Below, piece after piece: positions 53,796 to 62,818 of a stretch of 64,000 nt of DNA (position 1 is its first letter; every line of letters starts with the position of its first letter). Made by a program: the position numbers and the translations under genes. Where the stretch lies: positions 221,230-285,229 of the forward strand of contig NZ_JACHJO010000009.1 of the NCBI RefSeq assembly GCF_014203695.1, read 5' to 3'. The DNA is from Nocardiopsis algeriensis (lineage in GTDB: Bacteria > Actinomycetota > Actinomycetes > Streptosporangiales > Streptosporangiaceae). The notes beneath the pieces were generated by a model. The model did no database searches. It had not been told where the DNA came from and saw nothing but the letters and a program-made list of their open reading frames with translations.

Positions 53796-55098
53796 TCACA
53801 GCCCACTGGGCCAGGTCTCCTTCTCCCCCGCGTCCTCCTCGACGGGGTGGAGCGGCGTGAGCGCCTCCGTGCGTCCGATGTGGACGAAGGCGTCGTAGCG
53901 CTGCTCCATGACCGTCGGCACGTAGTTGCCCGACCGGTCCCGGGCCGGACGGTAGACCACACCGATCGCGCGGTGCGCGAGCGGGGCGCCCCCGCCCAGC
54001 ACCCCTCTTCCCTCTCCGCCGGTGAGGACGGCCAACGCAGCAGTGTTCCCCACCCTCCGGTGCAGCAGGTCCTCGACGCTTCCCTCCCGGGCCGGCGGGA
54101 CCGCCATCACCTCCGGTGCCTCTCCCCAGGCGCGGGAGGCGGTCACCCGTCCCTCGTAGGTGGCGAAGCCGACGACGACCACGCCCTCGTCCCCGTGGCG
54201 CTCGCGCACCAGCTGCCCCAGGTTGACCATCCCGGCGTCGGCCATGTCCGTGGCGCGGGCGTCGCCCACATGGGTGTTGTGCGCCCACACGACCGCCTTC
54301 GCGCCGGGCCCGTGGTGCTCCGTCAGGCGGTCGAGCGTGTCGGCCATGTGGATGTCGCGGATGTTCCACGACTCCGGCCCCCCCGCGCACCATCGCCCGG
54401 TAGTACCGCTCGGCGCCGGCGAGCACCTCGGCATTCTGGTGCGCGGCCAACTCCGCGAGCCCTCCGTCGGCACCGCCCGATTCCCGCATCCTCCGGCGCA
54501 CCTGCGCGAGCAGGTCGACGACCTCCGCCTCACAGCTCCGGGGGACCATCCGTGTCGCACGCGCGTAGGCCTGCGGGTCCTGCGCGTAGGGCTCGAAGCA
54601 CTCGCAGGCACGCAGCGCGGCCTCCACGTGCCCGGGCTCGTGCTCGCGTAGCCAGTCGAGCACGGAGTCCAGTGACTCCCAGAGGCTGTAGACGTCCAGC
54701 CCGAAGAACCCCACGGGCCGCCTCCGCGAACCCAGGTTGTACCGGCGCAGCCACCGCGCGAACTCCAGCACCTCCGTGTTGGCCCACATCCACCGCGGCC
54801 ACCGCCGGAAACCCTCCAGCACCTCCCGCGGGTCCTCCGGCGCCTCCGGCGCACCGACCACGCAGCAGTGCAGGTCCTGGCAGTCCGGCCAGTCGCCCTC
54901 CACCGCCACGAAGGAGAACCCTGCTTCCTCCACCAGGCGCCGGGTCAACTCCGCACGCCACCGGTAGAACTCCGCCGTGCCGTGCGAGGCCTCCCCCAGC
55001 AGCACGTAGCGGGCGTCGCCGATGCGTTCCAGCAGCGGGTCCAGGGACTGCGGCCCGGTCAGCGGCCGCAGCAGGCCCGCCTCGGGGCCTGCCGTCAT
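53796..55098 (-). pseudogene. Erythromycin esterase-family protein, frameshifted
   Basis: The coding sequence is split between two frames. The first part (55098 to about 54385) has GEASHGTAEFYRWRAEL and VEGDWPDCQDLH. The rest (to 53796) reads ESWNIRDIHMADTLDRL, VWAHNTHVGDARATDM, GFATYEGRVTASRAWGE. The switch falls at a run of seven C (seven G on the coding strand) at 54378-54384; six would restore one frame of about 430 residues, the normal family length. It could be a real mutation, a phase-variable tract or an assembly error. The family hydrolyses macrolide lactones in some members, but this clade sits with PRTase and hydrolase genes. Confidence 0.82.
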
Positions 55099-55119
55099 CG
55101 GGGCCTCCCCGTCCGGGCC

Positions 55120-55776
55120 CTACTCCGGTTTGCCCATGCGGTCGACGAACCAGTCCGAAGCGGCATCGGCCACCTCCTCCAGCGCTCCCGGCTCCTCGAA
55201 CAGGTGCGTGGCGCGCGGAACGACATGGATCCGGTGCGGTGCCCCCAGCCGGTCGGCCGCGTCCTCGTTGAGGCGCAGGACCTCGGGGTCGGCGCCGCCC
55301 ACGACGAGCAGCACCGGCGCCCGCACCGTCTGCAGTGCCTCCGTGCCCGCCAGGTCGGGCCGGCCTCCGCGCGAGACCACCGCCAGCACGCGCCGGGGCC
55401 GCTCCGCAGCGGTGCGCAGGGCCGCGGCCGCCCCCGTACTGGCTCCGAACAGCCCCACCGGCAGCCCCGCGGCCTCCTCGTCCGTGGCCAGCCAGTCCAC
55501 CGCCCCCGTGAGCCGCGCGGTGAGCAGGTCGATGTCGAAGCGCTGCTGCGCGGTGTCCGCGTCGATCCGCTCCTCCTCGGGTGTCAGCAGGTCGAAGAGC
55601 AGCGTCGCGATGCCCGAGCCGTGCAGTTCCCTGGCCACCGCCCGGTTGCGCGGGCTGTGCCGGGAGCTCCCGCTCCCGTGTGCGAACGCCACCACCCCGG
55701 TCGCGCCGGGGAACGTGGTCAGCTCCCCCTCGAGCCGTGCGTCCGGCGTCTCCACCTTCACCTCGCGGGTGATCAT
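55120..55776 (-). CDS. Alpha/beta-hydrolase (dienelactone-hydrolase-like)
   Basis: A 218-residue alpha/beta hydrolase. The oxyanion region is AFAHGSGSSRHSPRN, the nucleophile elbow FGASTGAAAAL, the acid VVGGADPEVLRL and the His VPRATHLFEE. Its ATG overlaps the PRTase stop (ATGA) and the esterase gene starts 22 bases after its own stop, so three genes form one operon. In mycobacteria the PRTase and this hydrolase type occur fused in one protein (Rv0571c), which supports a joint role of unknown chemistry. Confidence 0.9.
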   Translation of the reverse strand: MITREVKVETPDARLEGELTTFPGATGVVAFAHGSGSSRHSPRNRAVARELHGSGIATLLFDLLTPEEERIDADTAQQRFDIDLLTARLTGAVDWLATDEEAAGLPVGLFGASTGAAAALRTAAERPRRVLAVVSRGGRPDLAGTEALQTVRAPVLLVVGGADPEVLRLNEDAADRLGAPHRIHVVPRATHLFEEPGALEEVADAASDWFVDRMGKPE

Positions 55777-56420
55777 GCCCTTCCCCCCTCTCCCCGACCG
55801 GCTCCGAGCAGGTCGTGCACCTCCTGGTCGCCGACCTGCGGGAAGCTCTCGTACCAGAGGCTGACCGCCCGGAAGACCTCCGGCTGCTCCAGGCAGACGA
55901 TCCCGTCGCAGAGCCCGGCCATCGAGCGCACGGCCGACGGCGCGCCCACCGGGACCGCCAGCGTGATCGAGGCCGGTCCCAGCTCGCGTACCAGTCCCAG
56001 GGCGGCCCTCGCGCTCATCCCGGTCGCCAGGCCGTCGTCCACCACCACCGCGTCGTGTCCGGCCACCTCCGGATCGGACGCCCCGCGCCGGTAGGACTCC
56101 AGGCGCCGCCGGGCCTCCGCCCTCTCGGCCTCGACCGCCTCGGCCAGATCCGCCTCCGACAGCCTCAGCACACGCAGCGCCTCCTGGTCGAACAGGGGCG
56201 GCCCCTCCGCGGTGACCGCGCCGATCGCCGTCTCCGGGCTCCCGGGGACGCCCACCTTGCGCACGACCAGCACGTCCAGCGGAGCACCGATCCCCTCGGC
56301 CACCCGTACGGCCACCGGAACACCGCCGCGCGGCAGCGCCAGCACGAACGGGTTCGGCAGGTCCAGGTCGTCCACGGCCCGGGCCAGGCGCTCTCCTGCC
56401 TCGGCTCGGTCTCGGAACAT
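55773..56420 (-). CDS. Phosphoribosyltransferase-domain protein
   Basis: A 215-residue type I PRTase fold protein. The PRPP-binding motif is VVVDDGLATGMSA near residue 128 and the upstream PPi loop region is ALPRGGVPVA. A family-specific acidic segment follows VRKVGVPGSPETAIGAV. Such proteins are found fused to dienelactone-hydrolase or erythromycin-esterase domains in mycobacteria, so the three genes here probably act together. The base or other acceptor is unknown. First gene of the operon. Confidence 0.9.
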   Translation of the reverse strand: MFRDRAEAGERLARAVDDLDLPNPFVLALPRGGVPVAVRVAEGIGAPLDVLVVRKVGVPGSPETAIGAVTAEGPPLFDQEALRVLRLSEADLAEAVEAERAEARRRLESYRRGASDPEVAGHDAVVVDDGLATGMSARAALGLVRELGPASITLAVPVGAPSAVRSMAGLCDGIVCLEQPEVFRAVSLWYESFPQVGDQEVHDLLGAGRGEGGRA

Positions 56421-56758
56421 CTCGCCTCCCCCGCTCCGGCGGTCACGTGTCCCGCCTTCGCCGCAGGCCGCCCCCTCCGCTCGGCTCCGTGTGCCTCCCC
56501 TGTGCGGCGGACGACCTGCCGTTTCGTCTTGTGGGGTGCGCTACCCGCGCCGCAGCGGCGTACACCCTCCGCTGCCGGGTCCGGTCCGGCCACGTCGGCG
56601 CGATGGCCGGGAAGGCCCGTCGACGTCTCCGGCCGATCGCCGACGCACCGCGTCCCCTGCGGCGTGAGAGGACGGCGGGCACCCGCAGAGCGCTGGGCGC
56701 CGGTCCCGGGGGACCGGCGCCCAGCGCTCGGTGGATTCAGGTCAGGCGGTGGCAGCCG
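56421..56758. other. Intergenic region with terminator
   Basis: About 340 bases between the PRTase start and the small symporter subunit gene. Apart from the hairpin at 56688-56729 nothing supportable is seen; it probably includes the PRTase operon promoter. Confidence 0.5.
56688..56729 (-). terminator. Strong 19-bp hairpin terminator
   Basis: GAGCGCTGGGCGCCGGTCC pairs perfectly with its complement around a CGGG loop. It lies 30 bases after the small symporter subunit stop and ends that operon. Confidence 0.9.
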
Positions 56759-56890
56759 TCAGATGATCGAGCGGCCTTCCTCGCGGGCCTCACGCCAGTC
56801 CTTGACGAAGCCGCGCACCAGGAAGAACAGCACGGCGGCCACGATGGCGGGCCAGACCAGCACGTAGGCGGTCAGAGCCAGGGTTCCCAT
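56759..56890 (-). CDS. Small membrane subunit of a solute:sodium symporter, 43 aa
   Basis: A 43-residue single-TM protein: MGTLALTAYVLVWPAIVAA, then VLFFLVRGFVKDWREAREEGRS. The AAAGGAGACGACC before the ATG is a strong ribosome site. It follows the symporter gene by 30 bases. Similar one-helix proteins accompany sodium:solute symporters in actinobacteria and are thought to be small transporter subunits. The hydrophobic core plus Trp-Pro start and basic/acidic tail match that group. Confidence 0.82.
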   Translation of the reverse strand: MGTLALTAYVLVWPAIVAAVLFFLVRGFVKDWREAREEGRSII

Positions 56891-56920
56891 GGTCGTCTCC
56901 TTTCAGTGGGCAGAGGGATG

Positions 56921-58597
56921 TCAGTGAGCCGGGGTGGGGTCCTCGTCGGAGCTCTCCTCGCGGTCGAACTCGCCGATGCGCTGGTCGATGAGCGCGAAGT
57001 CGAAGTCCTTCTTGTTGCGGAAGGACATCAGGTAGCAGACCACGGTGCTCACCGAGTAGGCGACGAGCGAGCCGCTGAGCACGTGGTAGTCGTGCAGGAA
57101 GCCGATCGCGAACGGCGCCGAGACGACCGCGGCGATCGAGCCGATCCACAGGGCGGGCTTCAGTCCGAAGAAGCCGAAGGCCATGAGGCCGAGGACGACG
57201 CCGATGCCGAGGACCGACAGCACGTCGACACCGAGGTCGATGGCGATGTTGTCGGGCAGCATCTCGAAGCGCACCGGGATGAACAGCGCCAGGGCCGCCA
57301 GCGTGGCCACGGTGAAGGCGGCGTTGGTGACCTTGCCCCAGTAGAAGGAGGCGATGACCGGGAAGACCAGCGCACCCCACATCGCACCGACGAACACGAG
57401 CAGGTCGAGGATGTTCATCTGGCCGCTGGCGAAGTACAGCGCGGCGCCGGTGGCGACGACCATCGTGACGCGTCCGACGAAGAGCATCGTCTTGGGGTTG
57501 GCCTTCTTGCGTCCGGCGACGTTCTGGCCGTAGACGTCGGCCATCATGATCGACGACAGCGCGGACAGGTCGGAGTCGGCCGTCGAGGCCAGTGCGCCGA
57601 TGATCATGATGAAGAAGACGCACAGCAGGATCGGCCCCAGGAAGGTGGTGGCGATCTGCGGGATGAGGTTGTTGACGTCTCCGCCCATGGGCTCCATGCC
57701 CAGGTAGAGCGCCATGACGCCGAGCATGCCGATACCGATGACGGTGGCGCCGTAGCCGATGGTGGCCGTGATGAACGTGGGCTTGATCAGGTCCTCACGC
57801 ACGGCGAAGAGGCGCTGGGCGATGGTCTGGTTGCCGATCGCGTAGGCCAGTACCGCGGCGATGTAGGGCGCGCCCTGGTTGAGGAAGGCGTCGGAGGAGA
57901 AGAAGCTCGACTGCTGCGGGGTGAGGTTCTGGGCGCCGGCCTCGAACATGCCGGGGCCGCCCGCGGCGAAGAAGACGACGGGGATGATGACGGCCACGGC
58001 GCCGAGCATCGCCACGGCCTGGGCGAAGTCGGTGAGCACCGAGGCGCGGAAGCCCGACCAGAGCGTGTAGAGCAGCACACCGGCGGCCATCACGAGAATG
58101 CCCTGGGTGAAGTTGAAGGGCGAGAGCATCGCCACCAGCGCGCCGCCGGCGATGAAGTTGGAGGTCAGCGAGATGAGGCTGCCGAGCACGTTGGAGCCGG
58201 CCAGCATGAGCTGGCTGGAGCGCCCGTGCCGGGCGTGCATGACCTCGGCGAGCGTGTGCGCCCGCGGGGCGACCGCGCGGATGCGGCGGCCGAAGGGGTA
58301 GATGAACAGGATCATCAGGGCGCCCCAGAGCCCGTAGTGGATGGGGCCCGAGATCCCGTAGGTGTAACCGGCTGTGGCCGAGGCGTACATCGAGGACGCC
58401 CAGATCCACGTCGCGGTCATGGAGGTGGCTGCGATACCGAAGCCGATATTCTGCCCGGCGTTCATGTATCCGTCGGCATTTTCCTTCTTCTTGCCGATCA
58501 TGACCGACATGAAGAGGGTGCCGCCGAAGAACAGCACGAGCAGAAAAATGATGACGGGAGCGCTGAGCTGTTGACTGGCCATGCTCTCCGTACCCAT
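56921..58597 (-). CDS. Sodium:solute symporter (SSS family)
   Basis: A 558-residue permease with about 13 to 14 TM helices in the LeuT-like fold. The family feature at TM2-TM3 is NIGFGIAATSMTATWIWASSM, and GNQTIAQRLFAVR with the sodium-linked SSS motif region lies in the middle. The C-terminal tail is acidic. Substrate is not fixed by sequence; urea-, acetate- and amino-acid-type members all share this plan. ATG 58597 has GGAAGGAATTC upstream. It is followed by the 43-residue small subunit. An A/T-rich region with repeats lies upstream. Confidence 0.9.
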   Translation of the reverse strand: MGTESMASQQLSAPVIIFLLVLFFGGTLFMSVMIGKKKENADGYMNAGQNIGFGIAATSMTATWIWASSMYASATAGYTYGISGPIHYGLWGALMILFIYPFGRRIRAVAPRAHTLAEVMHARHGRSSQLMLAGSNVLGSLISLTSNFIAGGALVAMLSPFNFTQGILVMAAGVLLYTLWSGFRASVLTDFAQAVAMLGAVAVIIPVVFFAAGGPGMFEAGAQNLTPQQSSFFSSDAFLNQGAPYIAAVLAYAIGNQTIAQRLFAVREDLIKPTFITATIGYGATVIGIGMLGVMALYLGMEPMGGDVNNLIPQIATTFLGPILLCVFFIMIIGALASTADSDLSALSSIMMADVYGQNVAGRKKANPKTMLFVGRVTMVVATGAALYFASGQMNILDLLVFVGAMWGALVFPVIASFYWGKVTNAAFTVATLAALALFIPVRFEMLPDNIAIDLGVDVLSVLGIGVVLGLMAFGFFGLKPALWIGSIAAVVSAPFAIGFLHDYHVLSGSLVAYSVSTVVCYLMSFRNKKDFDFALIDQRIGEFDREESSDEDPTPAH

Positions 58598-58883
58598 TGA
58601 ATTCCTTCCCTCGGACAGGCGCCGGACGGCCTGTGCAGCTTCTCGGCACGCGTCGGCCTTCGAGGCACCACCCCGGCACACCAGGTGCGCAGGGCCTCCG
58701 GCTGCGGTTTCACAGACGCGTGCGGCCCCCGGTTCGGACCGGACGGGCCATGGCCGGATTCCCTGTCGAACAGCGTGTCGCCCTTCTTGGGGGCAGGCAC
58801 GGCGGGGGGAACGCCGGCAGAAGGAACCATAGCAAAACGGTCAAAAGACTCTAAACGGGAGGTAGCCCCATAGCGTTTTAAAC

Positions 58884-58913
58884 GTCACAAAAGTCACAAA
58901 TTGGCAATATTGC
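58884..58913. promoter_or_regulatory. Candidate operator: tandem GTCACAAA plus GCAATATTGC palindrome
   Basis: GTCACAAA is at 58884-58891 and again at 58893-58900, followed at 58904-58913 by the perfect 10-bp palindrome GCAATATTGC. Such A/T-rich words are unusual for this chromosome. They lie about 290 bases before the symporter start; the regulator is unknown. Confidence 0.4.
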
Positions 58914-59074
58914 TCAATAAACTCGTGACATTGCCGTTATTTCTCAGGCCGGCATGAATGAGCACGAAGCCGTCACCGACTGTGATGAGCATCGAGACGG
59001 GCAAGGCATCCCGGAGCAGGCCGGACGGTCCCCCGCGAGCCGACAGGGACGGCAGGGACAGCACAACAAGACGG

Positions 59075-59102
59075 CCTCCCCGGACAGGAACACCCGGGGA
59101 GG
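59075..59102 (-). terminator. Possible hairpin terminator of the GH3 gene
   Basis: CCTCCCCGG pairs with CCGGGGAGG around a 10-base loop, about 90 bases past the GH3 stop, with a T-rich stretch after it on the minus strand. Confidence 0.5.
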
Positions 59103-59190
59103 CCCGGCCGCGACGCGATCGGAAAGCGGCGGCCGACAAGGTCGCCACGGAGGGGCACCGGGGCTTCTTCCGCCCCACGCGCCCCCCGAC

Positions 59191-61437
59191 TCACACGGCG
59201 GCGGCGCCGCTACCCAGCGCCAGAACGCGGTCCAGGTCCTCCTGCGGAACACCAGGGCCGGCGAAGGCCAGGAGCTGCCGCAGCGGCATCGAGGAGACCA
59301 TCATCAGCATCTCCTCGTTCATCTCGAAAGCAGCGGCCTGCCCGCCCATCGCGCTGCCCATCGCCTCGACCAGCACCGGACCCGCCTCCGGGTGGGCGAA
59401 CCACTCGCCGAGGGTGGAGTCGAGCGTGAGCGGAAGGTTCCGGCGCTCGCCCTCCAGGGCCAGGGCCTGCTCGGCGACGACCGTGGAGGCGTCCTCCCCC
59501 ACCTGCACCAGGTACTCGCCGGGGGCGACCACCCAGCGGGCGGCCTCGACGTCGTAGTAGGCGAAGGCACGGCGGTCGAGCTCCAGCTCCACCCGCCGGG
59601 ACTCCCCCGGTTCGAGGTGGACCTTGGCGAAGGCGCGCAGCTCCCGCAGCGGGCGGCGCACCGGCCCGGCCTCCGTGGAGACGTACACCTGCACCACGTG
59701 CGCGCCGGCCCGCTGCCCGGTGTTGGCCACGGTGACGCGCACGCGTGCCGTGTCGGGGCCGGTGGCCTCCACCTCCAGGTCCTGGGTGGCGAAAGTCGTG
59801 TAGCTCAGCCCGTGCCCGAACGGGTAACGCACGGCCCTGTCCACCGTCTCGTAGTAGCGATAGCCCACCATGACGCCCTCACCGTAGCGGACATGCCCCG
59901 CCTCACCCGGGAAGTTGATGTAGCTGGGGTTGTCCTCCAGGCGCAGCGGAATGCTCTCGGCCAGGCGCCCCGACGGGTTCGCCCTGCCGTAGAGCAGGTC
60001 GGCCAGCGCCGAGCCGCCGGCCTGTCCCAGCAGCCAGCCCTCCAGGATCGCGTCGACGTCGTCGTGCCAGCCCTCCAGCGACACCACACCGCCATTGGAG
60101 AGCACCACCACCGTGCGCGAGGCCGCAGCGGCCACGGCCTGGATCAGCTCGACCTGCTCGGCGGGCAGCGCCAGGCTCTGGCGGTCGAAGCCCTCCGACT
60201 CCTGCTTGTCGGCGAGCCCCGCGAAGACCACGGCGACCCCGGCACCCGCAGCCGCATCCACGGCGGCACGGCGCAGCTCGGCCGCGTCCCCGGACCCGTC
60301 GAGGGTGAACCCGGGCTCGTACACCACCTCCTGCCCCTGCTCGGCCGCGGCCTCGCGGACGGCTTCCAGAGCGGTGTCCACCCGGGTCGGAGCGATGTGG
60401 GAGCTGCCGCCGCCCTGGAAACGGGGTTCAGCGGCGAACGCACCGACGACAGCGACCGAACCCGCGCCGCCCAAGGGCAGGGTTCCGTTCTCGTTGCGCA
60501 GCAGCACCGCGCACTCCGCGGCCACCTCCCGCGCCAACCGGTGGTGGGCGTCGGCATCGAAGCCCTCTCCCCCGGCGGGCAGCCCCGCCAACGCGGCGAT
60601 CCGGCGCACACTCCGGTCGACGAACTCCTCGTCGAGCTCCCCGGAACGGACCGCCTCCACCACCTTGCGGTCATTGACACCGCCGCTGCCCGGCATCTCC
60701 AGGTCCAGACCCGCCGCCAGCGCGGCCACCCGGTCGGACACCGCACCCCAGTCGGAGACGACCAGGCCCCCGAAACCCCACTCCTCGCGCAGCACCTCGG
60801 TGAGCAGCCAGCGGTTCTGCGAGGCGTAGACGCCGTTCACCTTGTTGTAGGCGCACATGACCGTGGCGGGGTTCGCCTCCTTGACCACACGCTCGAAGGC
60901 CGGCAGGTAGATCTCCCGCAGGGTGCGCTCGTCGACGTCGGCGCTCACGCGCATCCGGTCGGTCTCCTGGTTGTTGGCCGCGAAGTGCTTGATCGAGGCA
61001 CCCGGGCCCTCCTCCTGCATGGCGCGCACGTGCGCGGCGCCCAGGACCCCGCTCAGCAGCGGGTCCTCGGAGTAGTACTCGAAGTTGCGGCCGCACAGGG
61101 GTGAACGCTTGATGTTCACGCCGGGGCCCAGGACGACCGAGACCCCGAGGGCGCGGCCCTCCCGGCCGACGGCCGCGCCGATGCGGGCGGCGACGTCGGG
61201 GTTCCAGCTGGAGCCGACCGCGACGGCGGGCGGGAAGCAGGTGGCGGGCTCGCTGTCGTTGATCCCCAGGTGGTCGGAGCCACCGGTCTGCATGCGCACA
61301 CCGTGGGGGCCGTCGGTGAGGACGACCGAGGGGATCCCCGCTTCCTCGATCTCCTCGGTGGACCAGAAGTCGCGGCCCGACAGCAGGGCGGCTTTTCTCT
61401 CCAGGGGCAGGGAACAGGGGTCGACGGACTCGGGCAT
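59191..61437 (-). CDS. Cytosolic glycoside hydrolase family 3 (beta-glucosidase type)
   Basis: A 748-residue GH3 enzyme with the N-terminal TIM barrel, (alpha/beta)6 sandwich and C-terminal fibronectin type III domain (TVANTGQRAGAHVVQVYV). The nucleophile Asp lies in GGLVVSDWGAV near residue 230, and GPGVNIKRSPLCGRNFEYYSEDP and IKHFAANNQE are substrate-barrel segments. No signal peptide is present, so imported cellodextrins or other beta-glycosides would be the substrate. ATG 61437 has GGAG five bases upstream. A 16-bp palindrome and a divergent LacI gene lie upstream, so it is probably repressed by that LacI. Confidence 0.92.
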   Translation of the reverse strand: MPESVDPCSLPLERKAALLSGRDFWSTEEIEEAGIPSVVLTDGPHGVRMQTGGSDHLGINDSEPATCFPPAVAVGSSWNPDVAARIGAAVGREGRALGVSVVLGPGVNIKRSPLCGRNFEYYSEDPLLSGVLGAAHVRAMQEEGPGASIKHFAANNQETDRMRVSADVDERTLREIYLPAFERVVKEANPATVMCAYNKVNGVYASQNRWLLTEVLREEWGFGGLVVSDWGAVSDRVAALAAGLDLEMPGSGGVNDRKVVEAVRSGELDEEFVDRSVRRIAALAGLPAGGEGFDADAHHRLAREVAAECAVLLRNENGTLPLGGAGSVAVVGAFAAEPRFQGGGSSHIAPTRVDTALEAVREAAAEQGQEVVYEPGFTLDGSGDAAELRRAAVDAAAGAGVAVVFAGLADKQESEGFDRQSLALPAEQVELIQAVAAAASRTVVVLSNGGVVSLEGWHDDVDAILEGWLLGQAGGSALADLLYGRANPSGRLAESIPLRLEDNPSYINFPGEAGHVRYGEGVMVGYRYYETVDRAVRYPFGHGLSYTTFATQDLEVEATGPDTARVRVTVANTGQRAGAHVVQVYVSTEAGPVRRPLRELRAFAKVHLEPGESRRVELELDRRAFAYYDVEAARWVVAPGEYLVQVGEDASTVVAEQALALEGERRNLPLTLDSTLGEWFAHPEAGPVLVEAMGSAMGGQAAAFEMNEEMLMMVSSMPLRQLLAFAGPGVPQEDLDRVLALGSGAAAV

Positions 61438-61490
61438 GCTCTCTCCTTCACCGAGGTCGCGCGCCTGGTGCAGAGACTGTGTCACCGACC

Positions 61491-61506
61491 ACTAGCGCGC
61501 GCTAGT
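61491..61506. promoter_or_regulatory. LacI-type operator, perfect 16-bp palindrome
   Basis: ACTAGCGCGCGCTAGT is a perfect palindrome centred on CG, the usual LacI-family layout. It stands between the GH3 and LacI starts (54 and 59 bases away), so it may control both, including autoregulation. Confidence 0.75.
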
Positions 61507-61564
61507 TCTGGGTGCGATGCTAAGTTCTCCACGTTCGGACAGGCAAGGTCCTGGAAGCAGCGAC

Positions 61565-62560
61565 ATGGCGGGGAATGTGGAGAAACAGACCGGAGGTGCG
61601 GGACGCCGCGTGACGGCGGCCGACATCGCCCGTGCCGCCGGGGTCTCGCGCGCCACAGTGGGCTTCGTCCTCAACGACACCCCCGGCCAGACCATCTCCC
61701 AGGACACCCGCCGCCGCGTCCTGGCCGAGGCCGAACGCCAGGGCTACCGCCCCCACAGCGCGGCACGCGCCCTGGCCAGCGGCAGCAGCCGCATCGTGCT
61801 GGCCGTGCTGCCGGACTGGCCCATGGGCTTCAGCATGCGCACCACCCTGGAAGCCGCTTCCCTCGCTCTGCAGGAGCAGGGCCGCACCCTCATCACCCAC
61901 ACCCCGCCCCACCGCGCCGCGGCCCGGCCGCTGTGGGAGGTGCTCGACCCGGAGGCCGTGCTGGGCTTCGTACCCTTCACCGACGAGCAGGCGCGCTCCC
62001 TGCGCGCGAGCGGCGTGCGCCGCGTTCTGCCCGATCCCGGCGAGCCTCTGCCCGATTTCCTGACGGGCCTGGCAGAAGGGCCCCGCCTCCAGGTGGAACA
62101 CCTGGCCGCCCGCGGCCACCGGCGCCTGGCCTTCGCCACCCCGGAAGAAGAGCGCGTGCGCTCCCTCGCCGAGGAGCGCGCCCGCACCACCCGCGAGCAC
62201 GCCGCCCGCCTGGGCCTGGAACCGCCCCAGGTCCACACGCTTCGCATCGAGGATGCGGCCGACACCGTGCGCGCCTGGCACCGCGCGGGGGTCACCGGCG
62301 TGGTGGCCTACAACGACGACACGGCCGCCCTCGCCGTTGGTACGGCCCTGCGCACCGGCCTGCGCGTCCCCGAGGACCTGGCCGTCGTCGGCCACGACGA
62401 CAGCCCCATCGCCTCGCTGTTCGTGCCGTCCCTGTCCACGGTGTACCTGGACGGCGACACCCTGGGCCGTCACCTGGCTGCTCTGGCCCTGCGCCCCGAC
62501 CCCACTGAAGCTCCCGAACTTCCATCCCCCTTAACCCTGGTTCTCCGTGAGTCTGCCTGA
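61565..62560 (+). CDS. LacI-family transcriptional regulator
   Basis: A 331-residue repressor. The HTH with hinge is VTAADIARAAGVSRATVGFVLND, followed by ERQGYRPHSAARAL. The C-terminal periplasmic-binding-protein-like domain ends with the typical AVVGHDDSPIASLFVPSLSTV. GGAAG lies eight bases before the ATG. It is divergent from GH3 across the palindrome. The inducer is probably a sugar released by GH3, but not identified. Confidence 0.93.
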   Translation: MAGNVEKQTGGAGRRVTAADIARAAGVSRATVGFVLNDTPGQTISQDTRRRVLAEAERQGYRPHSAARALASGSSRIVLAVLPDWPMGFSMRTTLEAASLALQEQGRTLITHTPPHRAAARPLWEVLDPEAVLGFVPFTDEQARSLRASGVRRVLPDPGEPLPDFLTGLAEGPRLQVEHLAARGHRRLAFATPEEERVRSLAEERARTTREHAARLGLEPPQVHTLRIEDAADTVRAWHRAGVTGVVAYNDDTAALAVGTALRTGLRVPEDLAVVGHDDSPIASLFVPSLSTVYLDGDTLGRHLAALALRPDPTEAPELPSPLTLVLRESA

Positions 62561-62818
62561 GCCTCCCAGCTTGTAGGCCCTCTGAACTGCACGTTTCAGC
62601 GCAAGGGCAGCCAGCTCGATCGCTGAGGCATGAATCAGATCCTTGCCGTAGGAACACCGTTCTCCTGTCAACAAGGGGACAGAAGCCCCGCCTGCCCTCG
62701 GTTGAGAGTGCCCCTACCGCCTACATCAGGGAACCGAGTTTCGCTCCAAACCTGGACACTCCAGGCATACGTGGGATCATGGACAAAAGATCCATACCCC
62801 TTCCTCAGGAGCCCCCTC

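Larger units (their letters stand above)
58598..59190. other. Intergenic region upstream of the symporter
   Basis: About 590 bases. No gene is supported. It has an A/T-rich promoter-like part around 58830-58940 with tandem GTCACAAA units and a GCAATATTGC palindrome, and a GC-rich part nearer the GH3 gene with a CCTCCCCGG/CCGGGGAGG hairpin (59075-59102) that may terminate the GH3 transcript. Confidence 0.6.

Noticed and set aside
62531..62660. A short minus-strand frame reading YGKDLIHASAIELAALAL near the LacI 3' end
   Set aside because: It looks helix-like, but it lacks a convincing start codon or ribosome site and overlaps the LacI gene; not enough to call a gene.
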